Source: Janibacter limosus
GTDB taxonomy: Bacteria; Actinomycetota; Actinomycetes; Actinomycetales; Dermatophilaceae
DNA: 64,000 nucleotides
Direction: 5' to 3'
Assembly (NCBI RefSeq): GCF_004295485.1
Contig: NZ_CP036164.1
Coordinates: forward strand, 3,224,001-3,288,000
The position numbers and the translations under genes were made by a program. Numbering within the stretch: the first letter of the stretch is position 1; each line of letters opens with the position of its first letter. Shown one piece after another: positions 7,159 to 15,736 of the stretch. The notes beneath the pieces were generated by a model. That model had not been told where the DNA came from. It worked only from the letters and a program-made list of their open reading frames with translations, and did no database searches.

Positions 7159-9224
7159 GCCTCACGGTCCTCGGGGTCGTCGGTCGTGGAGGTCGCCTCA
7201 GGTGCGCGGCGACCGCCCCGCACGGTACGCCACGTCCCGGCCGCCAGGAGGAGCAGCGCGGCGCCCCCGATGACGCGGTAGATCCACGCGCCGGTCGGGC
7301 GCACCTTGACGTGGAGGGTGGCCGGGGCGGCGATCTCCTCCCCGTTCGGACTCGCGACGCTCACCTGGACCGGTACCTGACCGGCGGCCAGGGCGGTGGC
7401 GTTGACCGTCACGGTGTGGCGGCCGTCCGGTCCGATCGTCACGGGGTCCGGGTCACCGTCGATGCGCAGCGACGGACTGTCCGGCACGAGCCGGACGACG
7501 AGATTGGACAGCTGGACGTCGGTCCGGTTGACGATCGTGATCTGCAGCCGCCCGGTGTCGGCGAAGAAGTTGACGTCTCCCGAGGAGACCTGGAGGTCGT
7601 CCTCGGCGAGGGTCACCTCGGTGGTGAGCTGCTTGTGGAGGATGCTGTAGGCCGGGAGATCCGATCGCCACCGGGTGGACATCAGCTGACGGATCGCCAG
7701 CGTCATCTCCCGCCGCCAGCTGGGACCGTCGGCGCGTACGGAGGCGAAGGTGAGCATCGCCTCGGTGTCGTTGATGAGGTCCGCCGCGCGCTGGCTGGTG
7801 AGGACTGCAGGGAGGGGAGGATCCCCCTTCGTCGCCGCCTGGATCTGGGACCCGGTGCGTGGGGTGCGCTCCGGTGCGGCCGCCGCGACGTCGTCGTCGA
7901 GGAGAGTGGTCAGGTCCCCCTCGGTGAGCCAGGGGATGGCTCCCGTGGAGTTCCTGAGCCGCTCCCAGGCCTCGGGGTCAGGGGTCGCACCCCGGTCGGG
8001 GACGATGACGAGCGTGCGGGAGGTGCCGGCGCGTTCGCCGAGGACGGATGCCGTCTCGGCGACGAGCTGCTGACGGGCCAGGAGTACGTCGTCGGCGGAG
8101 CCCAGCCCCTCGACGAGGCTGGAGAGCGGGCCGTCGCGCACGACCAGCGGCGTGCCGCCCGTGGTGCGGGTGGCGCCGGCGGGGGTGAAGACCCCGGGGG
8201 CGAGGCTCGAGTCGGGTACGAGGAGCGTCGAGTCACCGCCGGGACGCAAGGCGTCCAGCGCCGTCGCCCGCTGCTGGGTGGCGAGACCGTCGGCCGGCCA
8301 CAGCACGTCGCTGCGGGCGCCGAGCTGCTGGGCGACCGAGACCCCTTCCTTGACCCGGTCACGGACGAGACGGCGGGCAGGGGCGGACCCGGCGCCGGCC
8401 GCGACATCGGCGTCCGCGTCGGGCAGGACGAGTGTCTGCGGTCCGACGAGCTGGTCGCGCAGCGCGCTCGCGCGCTCGCTGCGCACCGTGCGCTCGGCCG
8501 TGCTGATGCCGCTGTCGGGGGCGTCCTGCGGCGCGTCGACCAGGGTGGGGTCGAGCAGCCAGGCCTCGTCCCGCGCCGGGGGCGTCGCGGTCAGGGCCGC
8601 CAGGCGGGAGTCGTCGCCGACCGCAGCCTCCCAGGCCTTGTCCCGATCGGCGCCACGGTTGTCGAAGAGGCGTCGGTCGGGCGGCAGGAGGAGCGGGATG
8701 CCCCAGAGCAGGCGTAGCGGGACGTACTCCTTGCGCCGGTGCACCCCGATGAAGGTGTGCACCGCGGTGCCGGCGGCCTGGATGCTCACCCAGGCGGCGC
8801 CCGCGGACTGGCCAGGGATCAGCTCGGTCGCGTCCACGCTGAGGACGAAGGGGGTCGACCCCCCGGCCGGTACGTCCTTCAGGGTCGTGCTGTCGACGGC
8901 CGTGCCGTCGATCGGGGTGCTGTCGCGGGTCCACTCGGCGATGTCGGACCGACGGGGTCCGGCGTCCTCGGGGACGAGCGAGACCTTGGGCCGGGTGAGG
9001 GTGCTGGTGCCGGGGTTGGTCAGGGTGCCCCGGACGGTCGCGCTCTCGTCGCCATCGACGACGGTCGTGATCGAGGTGATCGTCAGCTCGGCGTCACTCG
9101 CGTCAGCGGCCATGGACGCCGGGTCCGCGGCGGACGGGAGTGCAGCGACGGGGAGCAGGACGAGCAGCGCGAGCAGCAGGCTCGCGGTGGCCGCGCTCAG
9201 GCGTCGCCGGCGAGCCGCTGCCAC
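7155..9224 (-). CDS. Secreted/membrane DUF6049-family protein (Rv3909-like)
   Basis: A protein of about 689 residues with an N-terminal signal sequence (LSAATASLLLALLVLLPVAA), a large extracytoplasmic region and one C-terminal membrane helix (about 645-668). It occupies the position of Rv3909 between the NUDIX gene and murJ, a conserved actinobacterial arrangement. The region next to the C-terminal anchor resembles an immunoglobulin-like beta domain (GPDGRHTVTVNATALAAG). The GTG at 9224 is chosen because it keeps the signal peptide and follows GAGGGAGG; it overlaps the NUDIX gene by 28 nt. The function is unknown; a role in the cell envelope is inferred from the neighbour murJ. Confidence 0.8.
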   Translation of the reverse strand: MAAARRRRLSAATASLLLALLVLLPVAALPSAADPASMAADASDAELTITSITTVVDGDESATVRGTLTNPGTSTLTRPKVSLVPEDAGPRRSDIAEWTRDSTPIDGTAVDSTTLKDVPAGGSTPFVLSVDATELIPGQSAGAAWVSIQAAGTAVHTFIGVHRRKEYVPLRLLWGIPLLLPPDRRLFDNRGADRDKAWEAAVGDDSRLAALTATPPARDEAWLLDPTLVDAPQDAPDSGISTAERTVRSERASALRDQLVGPQTLVLPDADADVAAGAGSAPARRLVRDRVKEGVSVAQQLGARSDVLWPADGLATQQRATALDALRPGGDSTLLVPDSSLAPGVFTPAGATRTTGGTPLVVRDGPLSSLVEGLGSADDVLLARQQLVAETASVLGERAGTSRTLVIVPDRGATPDPEAWERLRNSTGAIPWLTEGDLTTLLDDDVAAAAPERTPRTGSQIQAATKGDPPLPAVLTSQRAADLINDTEAMLTFASVRADGPSWRREMTLAIRQLMSTRWRSDLPAYSILHKQLTTEVTLAEDDLQVSSGDVNFFADTGRLQITIVNRTDVQLSNLVVRLVPDSPSLRIDGDPDPVTIGPDGRHTVTVNATALAAGQVPVQVSVASPNGEEIAAPATLHVKVRPTGAWIYRVIGGAALLLLAAGTWRTVRGGRRAPEATSTTDDPEDREA

Positions 9225-9679
9225 GCCTCCCTCGCGATGCGTCGTTCGTTGGGGAAGGTCAGGTGCCTGGGCGCGTCCTGCAGGGACAGCCAGGCGACGT
9301 CGACGGCCTCGTGGTCGGGGTCGTTGTCGATCGTCAGGTACCCGCCGATGGCCTCGAGCAGGTAGTGGTGGACGAACTTGTGGATCCTGCGGTCGGGCGT
9401 GGCGAACCAGTAGTCGATGGTGCCGAGCTCGACGAGGACCCTGGCCTCGATGCCGGTCTCCTCGGCCACCTCGCGGGCGGCCGTCTCGACGAGCGTCTCC
9501 TCGCCCTCGATGTGGCCCTTGGGCAGGCACCACTCGAGCCGTCCCGCGCGGTTGCGGCGGGCGATGACGGCGATCCGGGCCTCCCCTTCGTGCACGTCGA
9601 CCACGACGCCACCCGCGCTGCGCTCCTCGACCGCAGGCAGACGGCGCTGCGGTCCGGAGGCGGGAGCGGGGTGACTCAT
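9197..9679 (-). CDS. NUDIX hydrolase (MutT4-like)
   Basis: A 160-residue NUDIX protein with a perfect box Gx5Ex7REVxEExGI running from G55 to I77. The E-rich box binds divalent metal and cleaves nucleoside diphosphates linked to another moiety. The ATG at 9679 (MSHPAPASG) is preferred over an upstream start because the upstream 32 residues show no NUDIX features; a -10-like TACAGT just before it suggests a nearly leaderless transcript. It corresponds by position to Rv3908 (mutT4), first gene of the block that runs to sigM. The substrate cannot be read from the sequence. Confidence 0.9.
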   Translation of the reverse strand: MSHPAPASGPQRRLPAVEERSAGGVVVDVHEGEARIAVIARRNRAGRLEWCLPKGHIEGEETLVETAAREVAEETGIEARVLVELGTIDYWFATPDRRIHKFVHHYLLEAIGGYLTIDNDPDHEAVDVAWLSLQDAPRHLTFPNERRIAREAWQRLAGDA

Positions 9680-9749
9680 GTGGTCACTGTAGCCATCCGC
9701 TCCGGGAGGACTCTGGGGTGCGTGGATGGCCCCCCACCCCGTACGCAGG

Positions 9750-9798
9750 TTCGACGCGCGTGACCCCCGCGACATTCGACGTGCGTGACGCCCGCGAC
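9750..9798 (+). repeat. Two tandem 24-bp direct repeats upstream of the lipase gene
   Basis: Copy 1 is at 9750-9773 and copy 2 at 9775-9798. They share TTCGACG-YGCGTGAC-SCCCGCGAC, with 22 of 24 bases equal, and are separated by one base. A -10-like TACCGT follows at 9804-9809, so copy 2 covers the expected -35 region. A pair of regulator sites is the simplest reading. Confidence 0.7.
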
Positions 9799-9872
9799 TG
9801 CCCTACCGTCGAGTAGCTCGACAACGAGGTCGGGCCACGCGTCGACGACGACGCCAGAGACCGGGAGTCCCC

Positions 9873-10826
9873 ATGAAGCAGATCCAGCGACGTCTCCTCG
9901 CCGCGGCCGGAGCGGCCGCGCTGACCCTCACGGTCGCGGGAGTGGGCCCTGCCGGCGCCGCGACGCAGACCGAGGCCGTCACCGGCCCCTACCAGCTGAA
10001 CTTCAGCACGGCGTTGCTGTACGGCGGCATCCACCCCGACGCCCAGCCGCGGGGAGCCAATGACTGGGGCTGCACCCCCAAGGCCGGCACCCAGCCGGTC
10101 GTCCTCGTGCACGGCACCTATGCCAACCAGTACAACTCCTTCGCCCGGATGGCGCCGGAGCTCACCTGGGCGGGCTACTGCGTCTACTCCTTCAACTACG
10201 GGACCGACGGGACGGACGCCGCGGCCCAGCTCCCGGGGGTCTACGGCACCACGGGGCTGTCCGGCAACGGCGACGAGCTCGCCGCCTTCGCCGCGACCGT
10301 CCGCGAGCGCACGGGCTTCGACAAGGTCGACATGGTCGGGTGGTCGCAGGGCGGCACGATCATCACCGACGTGCTCAAGAAGCACGGTGGTGCGGGTGTC
10401 GACGACGTCGTGACGTTCGGCGCGTCCCACCACGGCACGACCGTGTCGGGGCTCTCGACGATCGCCGGTGTGGTCGGCGTGACCGACCTCACCAGGGCCG
10501 GGCTCGGCCAGGCGGCCGTCGACCAGCTTCGGGGCTCGGACTACCTCACCGCGCTCACCGCCGACGGCGACACGGTGCCGGGAGTCGACTACACGGTCGT
10601 CGCGTCCCGTTACGACGAGGTGGTCACGCCCTACAGCAGCACCTTCCTCGAGGCGGGTCCCGGCGCGACGGTCCGCAACATCACCCTCCAGGACGGCTGC
10701 GGCATCGACTTCAGCGACCACCTGTCGATGACCGCGAGCCCCCGGCTGATCGACATCACGAAGCGGGCGCTGGACCCCCAGGGCAGGGGTTATCTGCGCT
10801 GTCTGCCCAACGCTCCGATCCTCTGA
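9873..10826 (+). CDS. Secreted triacylglycerol lipase / esterase (lipase class 2 type)
   Basis: A 317-residue alpha/beta hydrolase with a signal peptide of about 29 residues ending AGAAT. It has the oxyanion segment VVLVHGTYAN and the nucleophile elbow GWSQGG, with Ser158. The likely acid is the Asp in SRYDEVV and the likely base the His in FSDHLSM. Cys residues near positions 68 and 98 and in the C-terminal part probably form disulfides, in line with an exported enzyme. GGGAG lies before the ATG. It is monocistronic: tandem repeats and a -10 box precede it and a hairpin follows. Its natural substrate is unknown. Confidence 0.9.
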   Translation: MKQIQRRLLAAAGAAALTLTVAGVGPAGAATQTEAVTGPYQLNFSTALLYGGIHPDAQPRGANDWGCTPKAGTQPVVLVHGTYANQYNSFARMAPELTWAGYCVYSFNYGTDGTDAAAQLPGVYGTTGLSGNGDELAAFAATVRERTGFDKVDMVGWSQGGTIITDVLKKHGGAGVDDVVTFGASHHGTTVSGLSTIAGVVGVTDLTRAGLGQAAVDQLRGSDYLTALTADGDTVPGVDYTVVASRYDEVVTPYSSTFLEAGPGATVRNITLQDGCGIDFSDHLSMTASPRLIDITKRALDPQGRGYLRCLPNAPIL

Positions 10827-10838
10827 TCCGCTGAGCGT

Positions 10839-10872
10839 GCGGCGGTCCATCCCGTGGGGGGTGGGCCGCCGT
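10839..10872 (+). terminator. Terminator after the lipase gene
   Basis: A 15-bp stem with a few G-U pairs (GCGGCGGTCCATCCC at 10839-10853 against 10858-10872) and a 4-nt loop, 12 bases after the lipase stop. No T-run follows, as is usual in high-GC actinobacteria. Confidence 0.65.
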
Positions 10873-10915
10873 CGTGCGCTCCGGCGCACCCCGCCACCGC
10901 GTAACCTTGGGCCCC

Positions 10916-12382
10916 ATGTCCTCCCCCGCTCTGCCTCCCGAGATCCTGCGTGCTGCGGTGGCCCACCTGGCGCCGTTGCTCCCGGTGCTCACCGAGCTCG
11001 GCGACCGGTTCGCCGCGGGTGGGCACGAGCTGGCACTGGTGGGGGGTCCGGTCCGGGACGCCTTCCTGGCCCGCACGAGCGGTGACCTGGACTTCACGAC
11101 CTCCGCATCCCCCGAGGAGACGGAGGCGATCCTCGCGGACTGGGGCGACGCCCACTGGGACATGGGCCGCGAGTTCGGCACGATCGGTGCGCGCAAGGGA
11201 GCGGACACGGTCGAGGTGACGACCTACCGGGCCGACGCCTACGACGGCACGACCCGCAAGCCGGTCGTGGCCTTCGGCGACAACCTGCAGGACGACCTCG
11301 TGCGGCGCGACTTCACCGTCAACGCCATGGCCCTGCGCCTGCCCGACCTCGACCTGGTCGACCCGTACGGGGGCGTCATCGACCTCGCGGCGCGGCGGTT
11401 GCGCACGCCGTCGGCTCCCGAGGTCTCCTTCAGCGACGACCCGCTGCGGATGATGCGGGCTGCCCGCTTCGTCGCCCAGCTGGGCCTGGTGCCCGCACCC
11501 GAGGTCCTCACGGCGATGACCGAGGCTGCCGGCACCCTGCAGATCGTCTCGGCGGAGCGCATCCGCGACGAGCTGGTCAAGCTCGTCCTCGGCGAGGACC
11601 CGGTCGCTGGCCTGAGGGTCCTCGTGGACACCGGTCTGGCCGACCAGATGCTGCCGGAGCTGCCCGCCCTTCGCCTGGAGATCGACGAGCACCACCGCCA
11701 CAAGGACGTCTACGAGCACTCGCTGACGGTGCTGGAGCAGGCCATCGACCTCGAGGGTGTCCCCGGACCGGGGTCCGACGAGCAGGACCACCCGGTCCCG
11801 CGACCCGACCTGGTCCTGCGGCTGGCCGCGCTGCTCCACGACATCGGCAAGCCACGCACCCGTCGCTTCGAGGACAAGGGGGGTGTCTCCTTCCACCACC
11901 ACGACGTCGTCGGCGCCAAGCTGGCGGCCAAGCGCCTGAAGGCACTGCGCTTCGACAAGGCGACGACGCAGTCGGTGGCCCGGCTCGTCGAGCTGCACCT
12001 GCGCTTCCACGGGTACGGCGACGGGCAGTGGAGCGACTCGGCCGTCCGCCGTTATGTCACCGACGCCGGCCCGCACCTGCAGCGCCTGCACCGACTCACC
12101 CGGGCGGACTGCACGACCCGCAACCAGCGCAAGGCCACCCGGCTGCGGCGCGCGTACGACGACCTCGAGGTCCGCATCGACGAGCTGCTCGAGCAGGAGG
12201 AGCTGGGCAAGGTCCGGCCCGACCTCGACGGCAACGAGATCGCCGAGGTCCTCGGCATCGCCCCCGGACCCGTCCTCGGTGAGGCCTACCGTCACCTGCT
12301 GCAGGTCCGTCTCGACGAAGGCCCGCTCGACAAGCAGGAGGCTGCGCGGCGGTTGCGCACGTGGTGGGCCGCTCGCGACTGA
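10916..12382 (+). CDS. pcnA: CCA tRNA nucleotidyltransferase
   Basis: A 488-residue class II nucleotidyltransferase. The head has GGPVRDAFLARTSGDLDFTT near residues 43-62, with the two catalytic aspartates in DLD, followed by the RRDFTVNAMAL motif. A C-terminal HD domain contains LLHDIGKP near residues 304-311. It adds or repairs the 3' CCA of tRNA. The ATG at 10916 lies 8 nt after a -10 box TAACCT (10902-10907), which suggests a leaderless transcript; the GTG 42 nt upstream would lie before that promoter. Mycobacterial synteny (Rv3907c next to mutT4) supports the name. Confidence 0.95.
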   Translation: MSSPALPPEILRAAVAHLAPLLPVLTELGDRFAAGGHELALVGGPVRDAFLARTSGDLDFTTSASPEETEAILADWGDAHWDMGREFGTIGARKGADTVEVTTYRADAYDGTTRKPVVAFGDNLQDDLVRRDFTVNAMALRLPDLDLVDPYGGVIDLAARRLRTPSAPEVSFSDDPLRMMRAARFVAQLGLVPAPEVLTAMTEAAGTLQIVSAERIRDELVKLVLGEDPVAGLRVLVDTGLADQMLPELPALRLEIDEHHRHKDVYEHSLTVLEQAIDLEGVPGPGSDEQDHPVPRPDLVLRLAALLHDIGKPRTRRFEDKGGVSFHHHDVVGAKLAAKRLKALRFDKATTQSVARLVELHLRFHGYGDGQWSDSAVRRYVTDAGPHLQRLHRLTRADCTTRNQRKATRLRRAYDDLEVRIDELLEQEELGKVRPDLDGNEIAEVLGIAPGPVLGEAYRHLLQVRLDEGPLDKQEAARRLRTWWAARD

Positions 12383-12414
12383 CCGGTCGGGCCGCTGAAG
12401 TGGCAGGCACGGGA

Positions 12415-12458
12415 GGGGAGTGCTACCCATCGCGCAGCCCGGGCCCCCGCCCTACGTT
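12415..12458 (+). promoter_or_regulatory. Promoter 1 of the GGGGAG-TN-CTCCCC set (effector/kinase operon)
   Basis: The palindrome GGGGAGTGCTACCC (12415-12428) is followed by 24 bp and a -10 box TACGTT (12453-12458). The right arm has CTACCC in place of CTCCCC. The predicted transcription start is about 12465, some 45 nt before the ATG of the WXG100-headed gene. No good -35 hexamer is present, so an activator bound to the palindrome is likely. Confidence 0.7.
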
Positions 12459-12508
12459 GGTCCCAGTTGTGCACCACACCGCCTCACGACCCCCCAGGGA
12501 GACCGTCC

Positions 12509-13861
12509 ATGAGCCTCGACCAAGGGATGGACCCCGGGCGCGTCCGGCAGATCGCCAGCGGGCTCGACTCCGAGGTCATCCGCCTCGGTGAGATCGTCGC
12601 TGCCGGGACGACGAGCGCCGACGTCCTGGTCTCCAACTGGGACGGTCCCGACGGCCAGGAGCTGATCGTGCGCTGGCGCAGCCAGGCCGCCAAGCAGATC
12701 GGTGCCGCCACCGAGCTGCTTCGAGAGACGGCCAGGGAGCTGCGTCGCCAGGCCGATCAGCAGGACGCAGCCTCCAACGGCACCGGCCCGGGTGGCGGTG
12801 GCGGTGGCGGCCACGGTGGCAGCTCCGGAGGAGGAGGCGGTGGCGGCCGGAGCGGCGGGCGCGGTCAGGGACAGGACGGCCCGGCCAACGACGGCCGGTG
12901 GCCCGACGGGCCCCCGGACGGGTACGACATCCTCGGCCGTGACCCCGACTCCGTCGGCGTGCGCACCAACCGCGGGGACGACAACACCCAGCACCACTAC
13001 GACCCGCTCACCGGCAAGACGTGGCAGGAGGCGGAGGACGGCAGCTGGCGCAACGGCCAGGACGTCTTCGGCAACGAGACCGTGTCGAGGACCGACACCA
13101 CCGACCACGGCAACGGCTGGGAGAGCTCGCACGAGAGCACCCGCGGCCAGGCCGGTCGAGGCGAGTGGGGTGACTCGTGGTCGACCGAGCGGTCCTTCGA
13201 CAACGAGGTCGCCTCCAACACGCAGGCGATCCTCGACAACGTCCAGAGCGAGCCGATCGTCGAGCAGGAGCTGTGGGACGTCTCGGGGCACGACGCCGTC
13301 GCCGAGGCGCACGCTGGCGATGACCGGACCGGGGCCAGCGCGGAGTTCCTCTCCTACGACGCCTCGACGGACGGCTCGATGGGCATCGATGCCACCCGAG
13401 GCGCCTACATCGAGGCCAATGCCGAGGCCGGGGCCTACCTGGGCCGGGCCGAGGCCCACTGGACCGGCGACCACGGCACCACCGCGCAGGCGGAGGCCAT
13501 GGTCGGCGCCGAGGGCCAGGCCAACGCCGGAGCCCAGCTCGGACCCGCAGGGGCGCAGGTCGCGGCCGGCTTCGAGGCCTTCGCCGGTGGCCGGGTCGAG
13601 GGTGGCTTCAGCCAGGACCTGGGACCGGCCGACGTCGGTGCGTCCGGCTCGCTCTCGTACGGCATCGGCGCCCACGCCGACGCCAGCGCCGAGGTGTCCA
13701 TGGACCGGGTCGGCGTCTCCTTCGACATCGGGGCGACGCTCGGGGTCGGCGCCTCCTTGTCCCTCGACGTCTCCGTCTCGCCCAACGAGATCGTCGACGG
13801 CCTCGCCGACGTGGGCGAGGCGCTCGAGGACTCCCCGATCAACCCAGGCAACTGGTGGTGA
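12509..13861 (+). CDS. WXG100-headed putative secreted effector or surface protein
   Basis: A 450-residue protein. Residues 1-92 are a WXG100 domain with the WDG turn at W44-G46; they match the stand-alone Esx protein encoded at 31795 along their whole length (shared GMDP, GTT, NW-G, QAD). A Gly-rich linker follows at about 93-125. The rest is unlike known enzymes: a polar segment (YDPLTGKTWQEAEDGSWRNG), then about 150 residues of alternating Ala/Gly-rich strands (AEAGAYLGRAEAHW, GAHADASAEVSMDR) typical of beta-repeat proteins, ending INPGNWW. No signal peptide, as expected for a type VII substrate. First gene of the long operon. Toxin activity is not demonstrated by any motif. Confidence 0.75.
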   Translation: MSLDQGMDPGRVRQIASGLDSEVIRLGEIVAAGTTSADVLVSNWDGPDGQELIVRWRSQAAKQIGAATELLRETARELRRQADQQDAASNGTGPGGGGGGGHGGSSGGGGGGGRSGGRGQGQDGPANDGRWPDGPPDGYDILGRDPDSVGVRTNRGDDNTQHHYDPLTGKTWQEAEDGSWRNGQDVFGNETVSRTDTTDHGNGWESSHESTRGQAGRGEWGDSWSTERSFDNEVASNTQAILDNVQSEPIVEQELWDVSGHDAVAEAHAGDDRTGASAEFLSYDASTDGSMGIDATRGAYIEANAEAGAYLGRAEAHWTGDHGTTAQAEAMVGAEGQANAGAQLGPAGAQVAAGFEAFAGGRVEGGFSQDLGPADVGASGSLSYGIGAHADASAEVSMDRVGVSFDIGATLGVGASLSLDVSVSPNEIVDGLADVGEALEDSPINPGNWW

Positions 13862-13934
13862 CCCCCCTTCGACCCGGGATGGCAGGCTGGGCCCCAGACC
13901 ACGGCCGCCGCCCCCGAACCCACAGGAGCGCAGC

Positions 13935-14411
13935 ATGACCCAGATCAGCTATCCCAGCGAGGTCGTCCCCGGCCCCCCACGCATGACCCTCGACATGCCC
14001 GAGGGCTGGACCCAGGTCTGGGCCCCGGACACGCTCATCGCGATCCGCGACGGGGCCCAGGGCGCCGACCACTTCCTGGCCAATGTCGTCGTCCGCTTCT
14101 ACCAGCGGCTGGCTCCCTTCGGTCCCGACGAGATCCACGCCGAGCTCGGCGAGTACGTCGCCCAGCGACGTGAGGGGACGCTCGGGGTCCTCAAGCACCA
14201 GGAGGTCGGTGGGCGCGAGTTCGTCGGCGCCGACCTCGCCTTCGTCGACGGCGAGGCCGGGACCGTGGGGCAGGTCCACTGGTTCACCGCGCAGAAGAGC
14301 AACGACGTCCTCGACGTCGTCCAGATCACCGGGTCGTACGCCGGCGCGCGCAAGGAGACGGATTACGGCACGATCGACGGCGTCGTCGACTCCCTTCGCA
14401 TCAATCCCTGA
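13935..14411 (+). CDS. Mog1/PsbP-like (DUF1795/LpqN-type) cytosolic protein, paralogue 1
   Basis: A 158-residue protein without signal peptide or membrane helix, starting at the ATG after AGGAG. The pattern of an opening beta hairpin with MPEGW, central FLANVVVRFYQR, GREFVGADLAF and a closing IDGVVDSLRINP fits the Mog1/PsbP fold, which includes DUF1795 and mycobacterial LpqN. It is followed 13 nt later by a paralogue with the same opening (YPSE-V-PGPP). DUF1795 proteins of the EagR group are chaperones of type VI effectors; a chaperone role for the WXG100-headed protein just upstream is an inference from position. Confidence 0.6.
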   Translation: MTQISYPSEVVPGPPRMTLDMPEGWTQVWAPDTLIAIRDGAQGADHFLANVVVRFYQRLAPFGPDEIHAELGEYVAQRREGTLGVLKHQEVGGREFVGADLAFVDGEAGTVGQVHWFTAQKSNDVLDVVQITGSYAGARKETDYGTIDGVVDSLRINP

Positions 14412-14424
14412 GAGTGCCCCCCAC

Positions 14425-14898
14425 ATGCCACAGCTGACGTACCCGAGCGAGATCTTCCCCGGACCGCCGGGCGTGACCATCGATGTGCCCGCCACGTGGG
14501 GACCGGTCCGCGTCGGCGGCACCCTGCTCGCCTGCCGACGGATCGCCAGTGATCACGGCTTCGCGCCCAATGTCGTCATCCGGGGATTCCAGCGCACATC
14601 CGACTTCACGATGCGCCACGCCTTGGAGGAGCTGCGCGGGTTCGTCGCCCAGCAGCAGGAGGGCAGCGTCGACGAGCCCTTCGAGCTCGAGCTGGGGGAC
14701 GTCCCCTTCGTCGGGGTCAATGTCTCGTGGGTGGACCCGCAGATCGGCACGATCGTGCAGATCCACCTCTTCGCCGGATCGCGAAGGGGGCGGGTCGTCG
14801 ACCTGCTGCAGGCCACCGGGTCGGTCGGCGGCAATGACGCGCAGAGCGCCTATGCCGAGGTCCAGCAGGTGCTCCGGACGATCCGGGCCACCGCGTGA
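14425..14898 (+). CDS. Mog1/PsbP-like (DUF1795/LpqN-type) cytosolic protein, paralogue 2
   Basis: A 157-residue paralogue of the preceding gene: same start (TYPSEIFPGPP), same central FAPNVVIRGFQR, same QIH-FAG segment and similar end (VLRTIRATA). There is no signal peptide. Its stop overlaps the GTG of the PP2C gene by 4 nt. Tandem duplication, with both copies kept beside the effector candidate, suggests each serves a different partner or that they form a heterodimer. The function is unknown. Confidence 0.6.
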   Translation: MPQLTYPSEIFPGPPGVTIDVPATWGPVRVGGTLLACRRIASDHGFAPNVVIRGFQRTSDFTMRHALEELRGFVAQQQEGSVDEPFELELGDVPFVGVNVSWVDPQIGTIVQIHLFAGSRRGRVVDLLQATGSVGGNDAQSAYAEVQQVLRTIRATA

Positions 14899-15734
14899 GC
14901 GCCGTGGCCGGCCACGACGAGCTGCCGGGACTGGTGCTGCGGGTGGGCGCCGCGACCGACACCGGTCGGGTGCGCTCCCTCAACGAGGACTCCGCGCTCG
15001 CCGAGGGTGGGATCTTCGTGGTCGCCGACGGGATGGGTGGCCACGCTGCGGGCGAGGTCGCCAGCGGCATCGTCGTCGAGACGATGCGGGAGCTCGCCAC
15101 GCGCAACGAGCTGACCGCCGACGACATCACCCGGCAGCTGGTCCTGGCCAACCAGCGGATCCTCGCGGCCGTCGACGCCCACCCCGAGGACAAGGGCATG
15201 GGCACGACCGCGACCGGTCTGGCCCTGGTCACCGCGGGCGGCGCCGACCACTGGGCCGTCTTCAACGTCGGCGACTCCCGGGTCTACCGCTCCATCGGCG
15301 GGATCCTCACCCAGGTGACGGTCGACCACTCCGAGGTCCAGGAGCTCGTCGAGGCGGGAGTCATCACGCGGGAGGAGGCCCGGGTCCACCCGGCTCGCAA
15401 TGTCGTGACCCGCTCGCTCGGGACCGACTACGCCTATCAGCCCGATGTCTGGGTTCTCCCGCCCTACGCCGGGGAGCGCTTCGTCATCTGCAGCGACGGA
15501 CTGACCAACGAGCTCCCCGACGAGCGCGTGCGTGAGATCCTGCACCAGCACCCCGAGCCCCAGATCGCGGCCGAGGAGCTCGTCCGGGCAGCGGTCGAGG
15601 CCGGGGGGCGTGACAATGTCACCGTGGTCGTCGTCAACCTCGACGGCGCCATGGGTGAGGACCTGTCGGTGACCAGCCCGCGGGCATCGGGCGAGGACAC
15701 CGCGCCCCGGCGACAGCTGAGCGACAAGGAGTGA
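14895..15734 (+). CDS. PP2C-family Ser/Thr protein phosphatase
   Basis: A 279-residue phosphatase carrying the PP2C metal-binding and core motifs: GRVRSLNEDS, VADGMGGHAAGE (near residues 40-51), GDSRVYR, SDGLTNEL and GGRDNVTVVVVN. It should be cytosolic and Mn/Mg-dependent. The GTG start overlaps the previous stop. It is expected to reverse phosphorylation by the kinase encoded three kb downstream. Equivalent to PrpC of the bifidobacterial PFNA clusters and to PstP in mycobacteria. Confidence 0.93.
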   Translation: MSAVAGHDELPGLVLRVGAATDTGRVRSLNEDSALAEGGIFVVADGMGGHAAGEVASGIVVETMRELATRNELTADDITRQLVLANQRILAAVDAHPEDKGMGTTATGLALVTAGGADHWAVFNVGDSRVYRSIGGILTQVTVDHSEVQELVEAGVITREEARVHPARNVVTRSLGTDYAYQPDVWVLPPYAGERFVICSDGLTNELPDERVREILHQHPEPQIAAEELVRAAVEAGGRDNVTVVVVNLDGAMGEDLSVTSPRASGEDTAPRRQLSDKE

Positions 15735-15736
15735 CC

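Noticed and set aside
12781..12880. Gly-rich stretch in the WXG100-headed protein as a frameshift or assembly artefact
   Set aside because: The frame remains open on both sides with normal high-GC third positions, and Gly linkers are common between WXG100 heads and C-terminal domains.
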